Shown here: piece by piece, positions 1 through 9,000 of the stretch
Layout of the letters: every line of letters begins with the position of its first letter
How positions within the stretch are numbered: the first letter of the stretch is position 1
Assembly (NCBI RefSeq): GCF_003854275.1
Contig: NZ_QTQP01000004.1
Coordinates: forward strand, 124,001 to 188,000
Source of the DNA: Burkholderia sp. Bp8963
Lineage (GTDB): Bacteria; Pseudomonadota; Gammaproteobacteria; Burkholderiales; Burkholderiaceae
Length of the DNA: 64,000 nt
Reading direction: 5' to 3'
Position numbers and translations under genes: made by a program
The notes under the pieces: model-generated
Told to the model about the DNA's origin: nothing
Seen by the model: only the letters and a program-made list of their open reading frames with translations
Database searches by the model: none

Positions 1-846
1 CTCAAGGGATGGCTCGCGAAGGATGGTGCGCGAGCCGTCGTCGCGCCGTCGCATCCGGCATGGCTGCGCGCGCAACATTCGCTCGCGGCGGCGGCCGCGG
101 CGCTCGTGCTCGCGGATCTCGGCTGGCTCGTCTATGAAGCCGCGACGATGAGCGGCGCGGGGTTCGCGGGCGCGTTCGGCGCGATCCCGACCGTGCTCAC
201 GCAGACGCACGTCGGGTTCGCGTGGTGCGTCGCGTTTGGCGGCGCCGTGCTGCTCGGCGTGGTTGCGCTGCTGCGGCCGGACGGCCCGCTCGCGTATGCG
301 GTGCTGTGGCTCGCGGTGATCGTCGTCGCGGCGGGCAAGGCGTCGCTCGGGCACGCGGCCGACACGGGGCCGCTGTCGGCGGCGGTCGGCGTGCAGACGG
401 TGCACCTGCTCGTCACCGCGGTGTGGGGCGGCCTCGTGCTGGCGGGCGGGCTCGCGGTGCTGCCCGCGCTCGGCTCGTCGGTCGCGCGCGGCGCGCTGAT
501 CCGCATCGGGCAGCGGCTGTCGCGGCTGTCGATCGTCGCAGTCGTGTTCGTGCTCGCGACCGGCGCGCTCAACGCGGCGCGCGGGCTCGGCGGCTCGCTC
601 GCGCCGCTCGACGGCAGCACCTGGGGCCGCGTGCTGATGCTGAAGCTGATGCTCGTCGCGCTTACGCTGCTGCTCGGCGGACTGAACCGCTTCTCCGCGC
701 TGCCGCGCCTGTGCCGCACCGCGTCGACCGAGGATGCGCACACGTTCCGCAACATTCTGCATCTCGAGGCGCTGACGATGATCGGCGTGGTCGTCGCGGC
801 CGCGGTGCTGTCGTTCAGCGTGCCGGGCTTCGCCGCGCTCGGCTGA
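1..846 (+). CDS. CopD-family copper resistance membrane protein (3' part)
   Basis: The frame is already open at base 1 and runs to a TGA at 844-846, so the start lies outside the window. The visible 281 residues contain about seven hydrophobic segments separated by short loops (for example around GWLVYEAATMSGAG and VVAAAVLSFSVPGFAALG). This is the topology of the CopD domain of inner-membrane copper resistance / copper import proteins. CopD proteins usually act with a periplasmic CopC. CopC is not in the window and would have to lie upstream or be fused. The family call rests on topology and composition, not on a metal motif. The gene converges on dgoD with only 24 bases between them. Confidence 0.6.
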   Translation, partial: LKGWLAKDGARAVVAPSHPAWLRAQHSLAAAAAALVLADLGWLVYEAATMSGAGFAGAFGAIPTVLTQTHVGFAWCVAFGGAVLLGVVALLRPDGPLAYAVLWLAVIVVAAGKASLGHAADTGPLSAAVGVQTVHLLVTAVWGGLVLAGGLAVLPALGSSVARGALIRIGQRLSRLSIVAVVFVLATGALNAARGLGGSLAPLDGSTWGRVLMLKLMLVALTLLLGGLNRFSALPRLCRTASTEDAHTFRNILHLEALTMIGVVVAAAVLSFSVPGFAALG

Positions 847-870
847 TGCCGTGGCAGCCGGCGCTGGCGC

Positions 871-2019
871 TCACCACTCGGCGACGCTGCCGTCCGCGTG
901 ACGCCAGACGGGGTTGCGCCAGCGATGGCCCGTCTTCGCCATCTCGCGCACCTTCTCCTCGTTGACGTCGATGCCGAGGCCCGGGCCTTGCGGGATCGAC
1001 ACGAACCCGTCCTCGTAGCGGAACACCTCGGGATTGCGCAGGTAGTCGAGCAGGTCGTTGCCCTGGTTGTAATGGATCCCGAGGCTCTGTTCCTGGATGA
1101 ACGCGTTGTAGCTGACCGCGTCGAGCTGCAGGCACGCGGCGAGCGCGATCGGCCCGAGCGGGCAGTGCAGCGCGAGCGCGACGTCGTAGCTCTCCGCGAG
1201 CGTCGCGATCTTCCGGCACTCGGTAATGCCGCCCGCGTGCGACGCGTCCGGCTGGATGATGTCGACGTAGCCGCCCGCGAGGATGTGCTTGAAGTCCCAG
1301 CGCGAATAGAGCCGCTCGCCGAGCGCGATTGGCGTGTCGGTCTGGTTGACGATGTCGCGCAGCGCCTCGGCGTTCTCCGACAGTACGGGCTCCTCGATGA
1401 ACATCAGCCGGTACGGATCGAGCGCCTTCGCGAGCACCTTCGCCATCGGCTTGTGCACGCGGCCGTGGAAATCGACGCCGATGCCGACGTGCGGCCCGAC
1501 CGCGTCGCGCACCGCCGCGACGTTCGCGATCACCTGCTCGACCTTGTCGTACGTGTCGACGATCTGCAGCTCCTCGGAGCCGTTCATCTTGACGGCCTTG
1601 AAGCCGCGCTCGACGACCGCGCGCGCGTTGTTCGCGACGTCGCTCGGCCGGTCGCCGCCGATCCACGAATACACCTTGATGCGATCGCGCACCTGGCCGC
1701 CGAGCAGCGCGTGCACCGGCACGCCGTGATGCTTGCCCTTGATGTCCCACAACGCCTGGTCGATGCCCGCGATCGCGCTCATCGCGATCGGCCCGCCGCG
1801 GTAGAAGCCCGCGCGGTACATCACCTGCCAGTGATCCTCGATCAGGCGCGGATCCTTGCCGACGAGGTAGTCGGCGAGCTCGTGCACGGCGGCCTCGACC
1901 GTGTGCGCACGGCCCTCGACGATCGGCTCGCCCCAGCCGACGATGCCCTCGTCGGTCTCGATCTTGAGGAACAGCCAGCGCGGCGGGACGACGAAGGTTT
2001 CGAGGCGGGTGATCTTCAT
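871..2019 (-). CDS. dgoD: D-galactonate dehydratase
   Basis: Cytosolic enolase-superfamily enzyme that converts D-galactonate to 2-dehydro-3-deoxy-D-galactonate, the first step of the De Ley-Doudoroff galactonate pathway. The 382 residues equal the E. coli DgoD length. The metal ligands and catalytic bases fall at the same numbers: Asp183 and His185 (VDFHG), Glu209 (FIEEP), Glu235 (ALGERL) and His285 (LALHCP). This separates it from generic mandelate racemase relatives. It is divergent from the GntR-type gene dgoR, the usual regulator of this pathway. The other pathway genes (dgoK, dgoA, transporter) are not in the window. The 145-base gap to dgoR carries an AT-rich inverted repeat that may be the operator. 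Confidence 0.93.
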   Translation of the reverse strand: MKITRLETFVVPPRWLFLKIETDEGIVGWGEPIVEGRAHTVEAAVHELADYLVGKDPRLIEDHWQVMYRAGFYRGGPIAMSAIAGIDQALWDIKGKHHGVPVHALLGGQVRDRIKVYSWIGGDRPSDVANNARAVVERGFKAVKMNGSEELQIVDTYDKVEQVIANVAAVRDAVGPHVGIGVDFHGRVHKPMAKVLAKALDPYRLMFIEEPVLSENAEALRDIVNQTDTPIALGERLYSRWDFKHILAGGYVDIIQPDASHAGGITECRKIATLAESYDVALALHCPLGPIALAACLQLDAVSYNAFIQEQSLGIHYNQGNDLLDYLRNPEVFRYEDGFVSIPQGPGLGIDVNEEKVREMAKTGHRWRNPVWRHADGSVAEW

Positions 2020-2074
2020 GGCGCGTGTCTCCAGACGGAAAGCCTGACGTCAATCCTAGCGGATTCGATTAAAA

Positions 2075-2095
2075 AATAGTATTAATAGCACTATT
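2075..2095. promoter_or_regulatory. Candidate DgoR operator (inverted repeat)
   Basis: AATAGT (2075-2080) and ACTATT (2090-2095) form a perfect 6-bp inverted repeat with a 9-base spacer. It sits in the only AT-rich stretch between divergent dgoD and dgoR. The position suits a GntR-family operator controlling both genes. This is inference from symmetry and location; no matching published site was compared. Confidence 0.4.
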
Positions 2096-2163
2096 GTGCA
2101 GATAGTGGGCAGCAGCGCAGCAGCACAGCAACGTTTGGCTGCCCGCATTCCGGGAGAAAGACC

Positions 2164-2844
2164 ATTCAACACGACCTGCATGGACAAACGGCGTTCCGGC
2201 TCGCGACGGCGATCCTGCGCGGCGACTATCCGCCCGAATCGCTGCTGCCGCGCGAACCCGACCTGATCGAGATGTTCGGCGTGAGCCGCACGGTGCTGCG
2301 CGAGGCGCTGCGCACGCTGACGTCGAAAGGGCTCGTCGAATCGCGGCCGAAGGTCGGCACGCGGGTGCGGCCGCGCCGCGCGTGGAACCTGCTCGATGCG
2401 GACCTGCTCGACTGGTATGCGCGTGTCGCGCCGCCGCTCTTGTTCGCGCTGAAGCTGCAGGAGATGCGCGAGATGGTCGAACCGCACGCGGCCGCGCTCG
2501 CCGCACGCGCACACACGCCGGAGACGTTCGACGGAATCGACGCGGCGGCACGCGCGATGACCGACGCGCGCAACGTCGACGAATGGGTACGCGCGGACCT
2601 CCGGTTCCATCTGAGCGTGCTGGAGGCGGGCGGCAACGAGCTGCTGGTGCCGCTCGGCGCGCTGATCGATCGCACGCTCGAGGCGCAGCTGCATCTGAAT
2701 GCGCGGCGCGCGGACGTGTTCAACGCGTCGCTCGCCGAGCATCTGGCCGTGTGCGACGCGATTCGCGCACGCGATGCGGACGGCGCGCGCCGTGCGATGG
2801 CCGCATTGCTCGCGGTCACGCGCGCGCGGATCGAGTCGACCTGA
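2164..2844 (+). CDS. dgoR: GntR/FadR-family regulator of galactonate use, probable AUU start
   Basis: DNA-binding repressor with an N-terminal winged helix (LLPREPDLIEMFGVSRTVLREALRTL) and a C-terminal FCD ligand domain ending at VTRARIEST. The same two-domain plan is seen in E. coli DgoR, which senses a galactonate pathway compound. The first helix of the winged HTH needs codons upstream of the first in-frame ATG (2272), which would delete half of the DNA-binding domain. No ATG, GTG or TTG occurs in frame between the stop at 2086-2088 and 2272. An ATT at 2164 follows GGGAG (2152-2156) at a 7-base spacing and gives a 226-residue protein beginning TIQHDLHGQTAFRLA after the start. A CTG at 2176 is the alternative, but its spacing to the Shine-Dalgarno is poor. 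Confidence 0.8.
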   Translation: MQHDLHGQTAFRLATAILRGDYPPESLLPREPDLIEMFGVSRTVLREALRTLTSKGLVESRPKVGTRVRPRRAWNLLDADLLDWYARVAPPLLFALKLQEMREMVEPHAAALAARAHTPETFDGIDAAARAMTDARNVDEWVRADLRFHLSVLEAGGNELLVPLGALIDRTLEAQLHLNARRADVFNASLAEHLAVCDAIRARDADGARRAMAALLAVTRARIEST

Positions 2845-2964
2845 CAGCGCGTTCCGGGCGGGCGTTGCGGGGGCGTCGGCGGCACGCTACTGTAGGCGTA
2901 TCGATGCATTTTGACCCACGCCCGCCGATGCGGCATCGCAGCGAGCGGGCTACCGGAGACGATC

Positions 2965-3312
2965 ATGCTTTACCGAGGAAGCTGTCACTGCGGCGACGTG
3001 CAGTTCGAGGTGGAAGGCGAGTTGACAGGCGTGATGGCGTGCAACTGCTCGATCTGCCGGCGCAAGGCCGCGCTGATGTGGTTCGTGCCGCGTACGAACC
3101 TGTACCTGATGACGCCGGAAGAGAACCTCGCCACGTACACGTTCAACAAGCACGTGATTCAGCATCGCTTCTGCAAGCGCTGCGGCATCCATCCGTTCGG
3201 CGAGGGCACCGATCCGAAGGGCAACCGGATGGCGGCGATCAACGTGCGCTGTCTCGACGACGTCGACCTCGACGCGCTGCCCGTCACGCATTACGACGGA
3301 CGCTCGCATTGA
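2965..3312 (+). CDS. GFA-family (CENP-V/GFA domain) zinc protein
   Basis: 115-residue protein with the cysteine pattern of the GFA family: CHCG near residue 8, CNCSIC near residue 29, and CKRCG near residue 73. These bind two zinc ions in the fold first described in glutathione-dependent formaldehyde-activating enzyme. Most family members have no proven formaldehyde activity, so a function is not assigned. The ATG at 2965 was chosen because CGGAG lies seven bases upstream and the conserved core begins immediately (MLYRGSCHCGDVQFEV). An in-frame start at 2911 would add unconserved sequence. Confidence 0.85.
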   Translation: MLYRGSCHCGDVQFEVEGELTGVMACNCSICRRKAALMWFVPRTNLYLMTPEENLATYTFNKHVIQHRFCKRCGIHPFGEGTDPKGNRMAAINVRCLDDVDLDALPVTHYDGRSH

Positions 3313-3339
3313 CGGCACGCGTGCGGCATGCCGTCCGGA

Positions 3340-6300
3340 TCATGATGGATGGGCTTCGCCCGCTGCCGGCGCGGTGGTTTCGGCCTGCGGGCCGACCGCG
3401 GCCGGCCGCTCGATCAGCGGCGCGAGCGCCGGCGCCATCGATTTCAGCAACTGCACGGCCATCGCGCTCGTGAAGTCGTAGCGCGCCGCGTACGGTTCGT
3501 GCGCGGTGGCGGTCAGCACGCCGAAGAAGCGGTCGCCAAGCACGAACACGAACGTGCCGCTGCGGTTCACCTTGCGCGACTCGATCAGCCGTGCGCCGCG
3601 CGCATAGACGTTGTAGCGCTGGTCGCCGGTACCCGTCTTGCCGTATACCTCGAGCGTCTTGCCGTCGGGCAGCGTCATGCCGTCGGCGAGCCGCTTGCCG
3701 GTGCCGGTGAGCACGACGTCACGCAGCAGCCGGTGCGTCACGTTGACGACTTCCGGCGACAGCGTCGGCTGCGGCTGCGCGGCCGCGCGCACGAAGCGCG
3801 TCTCGTATGGCGTGCCCTTCGCGAAATCGAGCCGCGTGATCGTCTCGGTCGGCGCCTTGTCGCCGCCGTTCGCGATCAGGCCGATCAGTTTCGCAAGCGC
3901 GTCCGGCTGGTCGCCCGACGCGCCGATCGCGGCCGCGAACGACGGCGTGACTTCCGCGAACGGATAGCCGAGCGCGCGCCACGACTTCGTGATCGCCCCA
4001 TACGCGCGCAACTCGACCATGCGGCGGATGCGCCGGTCCTGCGTGCCGTGATAGCGCGTCTTGTACAGCCACGAGTACGTGTAGACGCGCGCGTCGTGGC
4101 TGGCTCGCTCCACTTCGTCGAGCTTTGCGTCCGGATGCGCGCGCAGGTAATTGAGCGTCCACAATGCGAGCGGGTGCACGCTTGCGATGTAGCCGCGGTC
4201 GTTCAGGTTGAAGCGGTCGATCGCGTACTTCGCATAGAGTGCCGCGAGATCGTCGTCGGCCAGCGTGGCAGCCGGCGTACCCTTCAGTTGCGCGCGCATC
4301 TGTGCGTCGAACCACGCGAGCGATTCGTGCGGCGCGACGCTGCGCAGCACGGTCGCGATCTTCGGCGGCGACTTGCGCACGTCCTTCAGCATCAGCGCGA
4401 GCGCGTCGTCCGCGGGCTTGCCCGCATAGCGCGTGTAGAAGCGCTTCACGTAAACCTTGCTTTCGCCGTCGACGAACTGCTGCAGGTAATGCTGGCGCTG
4501 CTCGGGATCGTCGAGCCACGACGACGACGGGCCGGACGTCTGGATCATCTCGTAGTGGACGATGTCGCGCATCAGCCGCACGAACACGAGGTTGACCGAA
4601 TGCGCGAACGCCTGATGCAGCGTCAAAATGCGATGGTTGTCCGATTTTTCGAAGTTGCTGAACACCTGCGCGCCGCCGCCCGTGTAGAACACGTCGGGGC
4701 TCGCCGAATACTTGCGCTCGACCGCCGCATCGAGCATCGATTGCAGCGAGCGGTCCTGCGTATGCGACAGGTAGTCGAGCGCCCACAGCGAAAGCCCGTC
4801 CATCGGGTCGGGCTTCACGCGCGCGAGTTCGGCCTTCGACAGCGCGCCGTAACGCGCATGCAGGTCGGAGACGATCTGCAGGTACGTGACGAGCGTGCGC
4901 AGCTTCGCGGTCGAACCGAGGTTGATGCGCCCGCCGCGGTTCACGTCGAACGGCTCGTTCACGCTGTCGGTCTGCACACGCAGCACGTTCGCGCCGTTGC
5001 GCCGCTCGTACAGCGTGAAGCTGTAGGTCAGGTGCGACGGATCGTCCTTCGGCGCGAGCATCTCGAAGCCGTACAGGCCCGCGGCCTGCGCGCCGGCGCG
5101 CGTCGACGCGTCGGCAAGCCGTTCGGCGACGGCCTGCTGCACGCTGTTGTCGAGCGTGCTTGTCGCCTGCAAGTCGAACTGGTCGAGCTGATACAGGTCG
5201 CTGATGCCGAGCGCGGCGAGCAGCGACGCGCGCGCGGACGTCACGGCCTTGCGCGAGATGAACGACTGCACGTGTGCGGCTTCGGGCGGCTTCGCGCGGT
5301 CGATCTGCGCGGCGAGCGACGCATCGCGCAGCGCGGGCGAGATCACGCCGCCGTTCGCGAGCAGCCGCAGGTAGCTGTCGGTCAGCCGCTGCAGCGTCGG
5401 GTAGCCGCCGTTGAGGAAATACGACGGCGCGCGCTGCGCGATCATCAGCGACAGCACCTCGCGGAACGCGACGCCCTGTTGGTCGACGTTCTCGGCGGTC
5501 GTCGGCGCGGCAAGCAGGCGGTTCACGTCGTTGAAGTCGCGGCCGTACCACGCGGCGAGACCGTCGCCGATGCCGGTGATTTCGCCGATGTGCGGCCGCG
5601 CGGCGAGCGGCACCGAGTTCAGATAGTGGACGACGATCTCGCGCCGCGCGGGCATCGTCTGCGGGCCGTTCATGTAAGCGAGCACGGACGCCGACGCGAT
5701 CTGCCGCAGCTTCTCGGGCGGCGTCGCGGTGCGGCCGTCGGGCGAGTGGCGGAATTTCTCGATCTGCGTCGCGAGCGTGCTGCCGCCGGGCCGCGCCTGA
5801 TGACGGTTGATCACGTGCAGGCCCTGGTCGGCGATCGCGCGGCTGAAGCGGCCCCAGTCGATCGCCGGGTTGCGGTTCGGCTGGTTCGCGTCGAGCAGGT
5901 AGCGATCCTCGATGAACAGCAGCGAATCCGTGACGACGCGCGGGATCGCGTCGAAGTCGCGGTAGACGCGTTGCGGGAACGTGGTCGCGAACAGCGGCGC
6001 ACCGGTCGAATCGAACAGCATCAGGCCCGTCTGGTCTTTCTCTTCGTAAGGAAGGAACAGCCCGCGGTCGGCGAGCGACAGCATCCGTTCGGAATCGCGC
6101 GCCTGTTTGCTGACGACGAAGCCGCGCGCGAGGAGCCGCTGCTGGAATGAAGGAATCATCGCGTAGCCGAGGCGCTTGTCGTATGGGCCTTCCGCCGGAA
6201 AGCGGATGTGGTCGCTCGCGCCCGATTCGACCGTATAGCCGACATCGCGGGTCAGTGCCGACAAATAGCGGGCCTGTAGCCGTGAGGTCTCGATCTCGAC

Positions 6301-6426
6301 CTGCACGAGCCGTGCGACGATCGCGATCGCAATCAGCAGCGCGGCGACCAGCGACCATTTGATCCACGTCCAGACCGATGCGGCACCGGTCACACGCGGC
6401 AGGTTTCGATTCAGCGGCCGATTCAT
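3340..6426 (-). CDS. Large class A penicillin-binding-protein-like transglycosylase/transpeptidase
   Basis: 1028-residue inner-membrane protein with one N-terminal TM segment (about 17-40) and a periplasmic body. The glycosyltransferase 51 part shows motif 1 as FIEDRYLLD (about 173-181) and motif 2 as GGSTLATQ (about 214-221). A later stretch, EIVVHYLNSVPL, matches the helix before motif 5. The transpeptidase part has STAK (SxxK), SVN and KTGTG. All catalytic signatures are therefore present, which suggests it can polymerise and cross-link peptidoglycan. It is longer than mrcA/ponA proteins and motif 1 lacks the usual following histidine, so it belongs to a divergent subgroup. It stands alone, with GGGAGA as Shine-Dalgarno. 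Confidence 0.8.
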   Translation of the reverse strand: MNRPLNRNLPRVTGAASVWTWIKWSLVAALLIAIAIVARLVQVEIETSRLQARYLSALTRDVGYTVESGASDHIRFPAEGPYDKRLGYAMIPSFQQRLLARGFVVSKQARDSERMLSLADRGLFLPYEEKDQTGLMLFDSTGAPLFATTFPQRVYRDFDAIPRVVTDSLLFIEDRYLLDANQPNRNPAIDWGRFSRAIADQGLHVINRHQARPGGSTLATQIEKFRHSPDGRTATPPEKLRQIASASVLAYMNGPQTMPARREIVVHYLNSVPLAARPHIGEITGIGDGLAAWYGRDFNDVNRLLAAPTTAENVDQQGVAFREVLSLMIAQRAPSYFLNGGYPTLQRLTDSYLRLLANGGVISPALRDASLAAQIDRAKPPEAAHVQSFISRKAVTSARASLLAALGISDLYQLDQFDLQATSTLDNSVQQAVAERLADASTRAGAQAAGLYGFEMLAPKDDPSHLTYSFTLYERRNGANVLRVQTDSVNEPFDVNRGGRINLGSTAKLRTLVTYLQIVSDLHARYGALSKAELARVKPDPMDGLSLWALDYLSHTQDRSLQSMLDAAVERKYSASPDVFYTGGGAQVFSNFEKSDNHRILTLHQAFAHSVNLVFVRLMRDIVHYEMIQTSGPSSSWLDDPEQRQHYLQQFVDGESKVYVKRFYTRYAGKPADDALALMLKDVRKSPPKIATVLRSVAPHESLAWFDAQMRAQLKGTPAATLADDDLAALYAKYAIDRFNLNDRGYIASVHPLALWTLNYLRAHPDAKLDEVERASHDARVYTYSWLYKTRYHGTQDRRIRRMVELRAYGAITKSWRALGYPFAEVTPSFAAAIGASGDQPDALAKLIGLIANGGDKAPTETITRLDFAKGTPYETRFVRAAAQPQPTLSPEVVNVTHRLLRDVVLTGTGKRLADGMTLPDGKTLEVYGKTGTGDQRYNVYARGARLIESRKVNRSGTFVFVLGDRFFGVLTATAHEPYAARYDFTSAMAVQLLKSMAPALAPLIERPAAVGPQAETTAPAAGEAHPS

Positions 6427-6997
6427 GGCGGCGTCTCCCTGCGGGGGGCGGGCTCCGGCCGCACCCCATTAAGGAGTAGTGTAGTCCTCCACCGCGTGCT
6501 GCCAAGGCCGGTTCGACACGAAGATGCAGCCGCGCAACGCGTGTTTTCCCGTGTGGTGCGCGATGCTCGAACGCGCACGGCGTGCCTGCACCGGCGTGGC
6601 GCATGCGGCGCACATTTCGTACCTGTAAAGCGCAAGTCCGGCCGGTTGCATTCGAAATATGCCGGGTGTCCGGGGCCCCGGAATCGGCAGCGTGCAGCGC
6701 GTGTCGGCCGCTTGTCGCGATGCGCGAGCAAATCGTGTCGGATCAGGGCGCGGCGTCGGTGCGATCCGGCGGCGATTCGGGCGGTTTTGCGCGAGGTGAG
6801 GGCAACCGGAATCGCGACGCGAGCCGCGTCGCCGATGACGGCCGCGCAAATGTCATGGCGGGGTCATGCCGAGGATATGCCGGGGGTGCGCCAGATCATG
6901 TGCCGCGCGCAGCGAATGCGCCTCGGATGGCGGAACGCGGCTGCTGCGAGTAGGATCGCCGAAGGTTGCAGTGCCATTCACTCCTGCCCGGTGTCCC
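6427..6997. other. 571-base intergenic region without a recognised gene
   Basis: Lies between the divergent PBP-like gene and the MAPEG gene. The reading frames here (for example 6582-6953 +) give Arg/Ala/Gly-rich translations with no domain character and no good ribosome site. It should hold both promoters, but no clear -35/-10 pair was found. No repeat or terminator hairpin stood out. Confidence 0.6.
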
Positions 6998-7390
6998 ATG
7001 CACATGAACCTCATCGCACTCGTCTGCACCGCGATCCTCGGGCTGCTGCTGTTCGGGCTCGGGCTCGCCGTTTCGATCGCGCGCTTTCGCGCAACCACCG
7101 GGTCCGGCTGTGCCGAGGATCCGACGAATCCGCTGCACAAGCTCGTGCGCGCACACGGCAACACGGCCGAATACGCGCCGTTTCTCGCGCTGCTGTTTCT
7201 CTACTTCGGTGCGCACGAGCCGTCGCGCGCGATCGTGTCGCTGATCGTCGCGGCGACCGTCTGCCGGTGCCTGCTCGTGGCTGGCCTGGTCTTATGGCCG
7301 ACGATGGCGAAACCGAACCCCGCGCGCTTCGTCGGCGCGCTCGGCACCTACCTGTGCGGCGCGGCGCTGTGCATTGCGCTCGTCGCGTGA
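6998..7390 (+). CDS. MAPEG-family integral membrane protein
   Basis: 130-residue protein with about four hydrophobic helices. The motif RAHGNTAEYAPFLALLFLY after the first loop is the MAPEG signature (membrane-associated proteins in eicosanoid and glutathione metabolism). Bacterial members may have glutathione transferase or peroxidase activity, but the substrate here is unknown. The ATG at 6998 begins the first helix; a second ATG follows at 7004. The upstream in-frame extension to 6866 is Arg/Cys-rich and lacks a Shine-Dalgarno, so it was not used. It converges on the small gene at 7401-7676. Confidence 0.85.
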   Translation: MHMNLIALVCTAILGLLLFGLGLAVSIARFRATTGSGCAEDPTNPLHKLVRAHGNTAEYAPFLALLFLYFGAHEPSRAIVSLIVAATVCRCLLVAGLVLWPTMAKPNPARFVGALGTYLCGAALCIALVA

Positions 7391-7400
7391 GCGGCGCGCG

Positions 7401-7676
7401 TCAGGCCGGAATATCGGGCTCGCTGCCCCACACGACGGACGCGACGCGATGCGGCTTCGCGACGCCTGCCCGGTTCGCGACCATGAACGGCGACCCGACC
7501 GATACGTTGTCGGTGGAGCGATAGACGAGGCGGTCGCCGTCGATGGTGCCGACGTAGCGGCCGTCGCGACCGAACACCTTGCGTCCGCTGATGCGCCCGA
7601 CGGCCTGGCCGGACCGGCTGAATACGATCCTGCCGCCGACCTGAAGCGGTTTGCCTTCCTTCGTGTAGAGATTCAT
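7401..7676 (-). CDS. Small protein of unknown function with short beta-repeat pattern
   Basis: 91 residues, soluble, with no signal peptide. The sequence repeats short Gly-turn-beta units (GGRIVFSRSGQAVGRISGRK, then VFGRDGRYVGTIDGDRLVYR), as in small all-beta proteins sometimes annotated as 4-fold beta flower proteins. That name is a memory-based suggestion. The end of the gene is 11 bases from the MAPEG stop, with the two genes convergent. No catalytic residues can be proposed. Confidence 0.7.
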   Translation of the reverse strand: MNLYTKEGKPLQVGGRIVFSRSGQAVGRISGRKVFGRDGRYVGTIDGDRLVYRSTDNVSVGSPFMVANRAGVAKPHRVASVVWGSEPDIPA

Positions 7677-7802
7677 GTCTGTGTCCCGTGTGATCGGATG
7701 CGCGACAGTCTAGCAAGATCAGGGGGCTGCGATATTGTCCGATTCCGCCATGTCGTCGCGCGTGCATCGGCACGCGGAATGGCGGGCCGCGACGCCCGCG
7801 TT

Positions 7803-8123
7803 CTAGACGCTGCCTTCCGTTTCGACGACCAGAATGCGGGCTTCGCCGATCGGGTGCGCGACGTGCGCGGTGCCGGCCGGCGCATGGAACACGTCGCCCG
7901 TCGCGAGCAGCACCGAACGTTCGTCGTCCGCTTCGCGGTAGCGCATCTCGACGCGGCCGTCGAGCACGGCGAACACCTCGTCGCCGTCGTTGACGTGCCA
8001 TCGGTAGGGCTGGTCGGTCCAGTGCAGGCGGACCGTGATGCCGTGCAGGTTGGCGATGTCCAGCGCGCCCCACGGGCGATCCGCGGTGAACGCGGTGCTG
8101 CGGATGATCTTCATGGTCGGCAT
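7803..8123 (-). CDS. Small cupin-domain protein
   Basis: 106-residue single-domain cupin. The first cupin motif is recognisable (WHVNDGDEVFAVLDGRVEMRY) and the second is LLATGDVFHAPAGTAHVAHP, with its histidine available as a metal ligand. The first motif has His-Val-Asn in place of the usual His-x-His, so the metal site is not fully canonical. Such proteins are often sugar or polyketide modifying enzymes or simple binding proteins, and no substrate can be named. It is transcribed away from, and just downstream of, the isonitrile-hydratase-like gene on the same strand. Confidence 0.8.
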   Translation of the reverse strand: MPTMKIIRSTAFTADRPWGALDIANLHGITVRLHWTDQPYRWHVNDGDEVFAVLDGRVEMRYREADDERSVLLATGDVFHAPAGTAHVAHPIGEARILVVETEGSV

Positions 8124-8201
8124 TCGATCAAAGGGTTTCGACGGCGGCGCGGGTTGTGCACGGTGCGTTCGCCGATGCGCGTCACGAACACGATGCGGCG
8201 C

Positions 8202-8885
8202 TCACCGGTTCGCGGCAGCGACCACCTGCTCGATCGCGTGACGGCGCCGCGCGAAGCCGGCCGCCGACTGTTCCGTGACCCGCTTCACGATCCGTTCCGG
8301 CGCGGTGTCGGGCGAGCCCGAATCGAACGGCGGCGCGGGCGCGTATTCGAGCTCGAGCTGGATCGCGCGGGCTTCGTCGTCGCCGGCCAGTTCTGCGGCG
8401 ATCGTCAGCGCGAAGTCGATGCCGGCCGTCACGCCGCCGCCGGTGATCAGGTTGCCGTCGCGCACGACGCGCGCATGGACCGGTATCGCGCCGAGCGGCT
8501 CGAGCAGCGCATGGAACGCCCAGTGCGTCGTCGCGCGGCGGCCATGCAGCAGCCCGGCCGCGCCGAGCAATAGCGCGCCGGTGCAGACCGACGTCACATA
8601 GCGGGCGGCGGCCGAGCGTTCCCGCACGAATGCGACCGTCTCCGGATCCAGCAGCAGGTCGGTGATCCCGCTGCCGCCCGGAATGCAGATGACGTCGAGC
8701 GGCGGGCAATCGGCGAACGTGCGGCTCGGCGTCAGCAGCAGCCCGCTGCTCGAAGCGACCGGCTCGCGGGACTTCCAGACCAGATGCACGGCCGCGTCCG
8801 GCAGCGACGCGAGCACGTCGTGCGGGCCCGTGAGGTCGAGTTGTTGAACGCCTGGAAACACGAGAAAACCGATTTGCAGAGACAT
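8202..8885 (-). CDS. inhA: DJ-1/PfpI-family protein, isonitrile hydratase-like
   Basis: 227 residues of the class I glutamine-amidotransferase-like fold. The nucleophile elbow SVCTGA puts Cys at 101 and Thr at 102, and Asp is at 17 (QQLDLTG). These are the residue numbers reported for Pseudomonas isocyanide hydratase, which hydrates isonitriles to N-substituted formamides. The enzyme class is therefore likely, but the physiological substrate is unknown. It is divergent from a GlxA-type regulator whose sensor domain is related to this enzyme, so the regulator may control it. The gap between them is 115 bases. Confidence 0.8.
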   Translation of the reverse strand: MSLQIGFLVFPGVQQLDLTGPHDVLASLPDAAVHLVWKSREPVASSSGLLLTPSRTFADCPPLDVICIPGGSGITDLLLDPETVAFVRERSAAARYVTSVCTGALLLGAAGLLHGRRATTHWAFHALLEPLGAIPVHARVVRDGNLITGGGVTAGIDFALTIAAELAGDDEARAIQLELEYAPAPPFDSGSPDTAPERIVKRVTEQSAAGFARRRHAIEQVVAAANR

Positions 8886-9000
8886 GCGATTACCCCGACA
8901 GAATGGTGAGCGCCGTGGCCGGCGTGCAATGGACAGATCGATTCTAGGCGGGTAGTGTTTGGCGAAATTGCCATATCGCCCACGTTTTCAGCCAAACGAC

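Noticed and set aside
3349..6150. Long open frame opposite the PBP-like gene (933 codons, plus strand)
   Set aside because: Arg/Val/His-rich translation that is the antisense of a well supported gene; long shadows are normal in GC-rich DNA.
6582..6953. Possible 123-residue gene in the 571-base gap
   Set aside because: No Shine-Dalgarno, Arg/Gly/Ala-rich, no recognisable fold.
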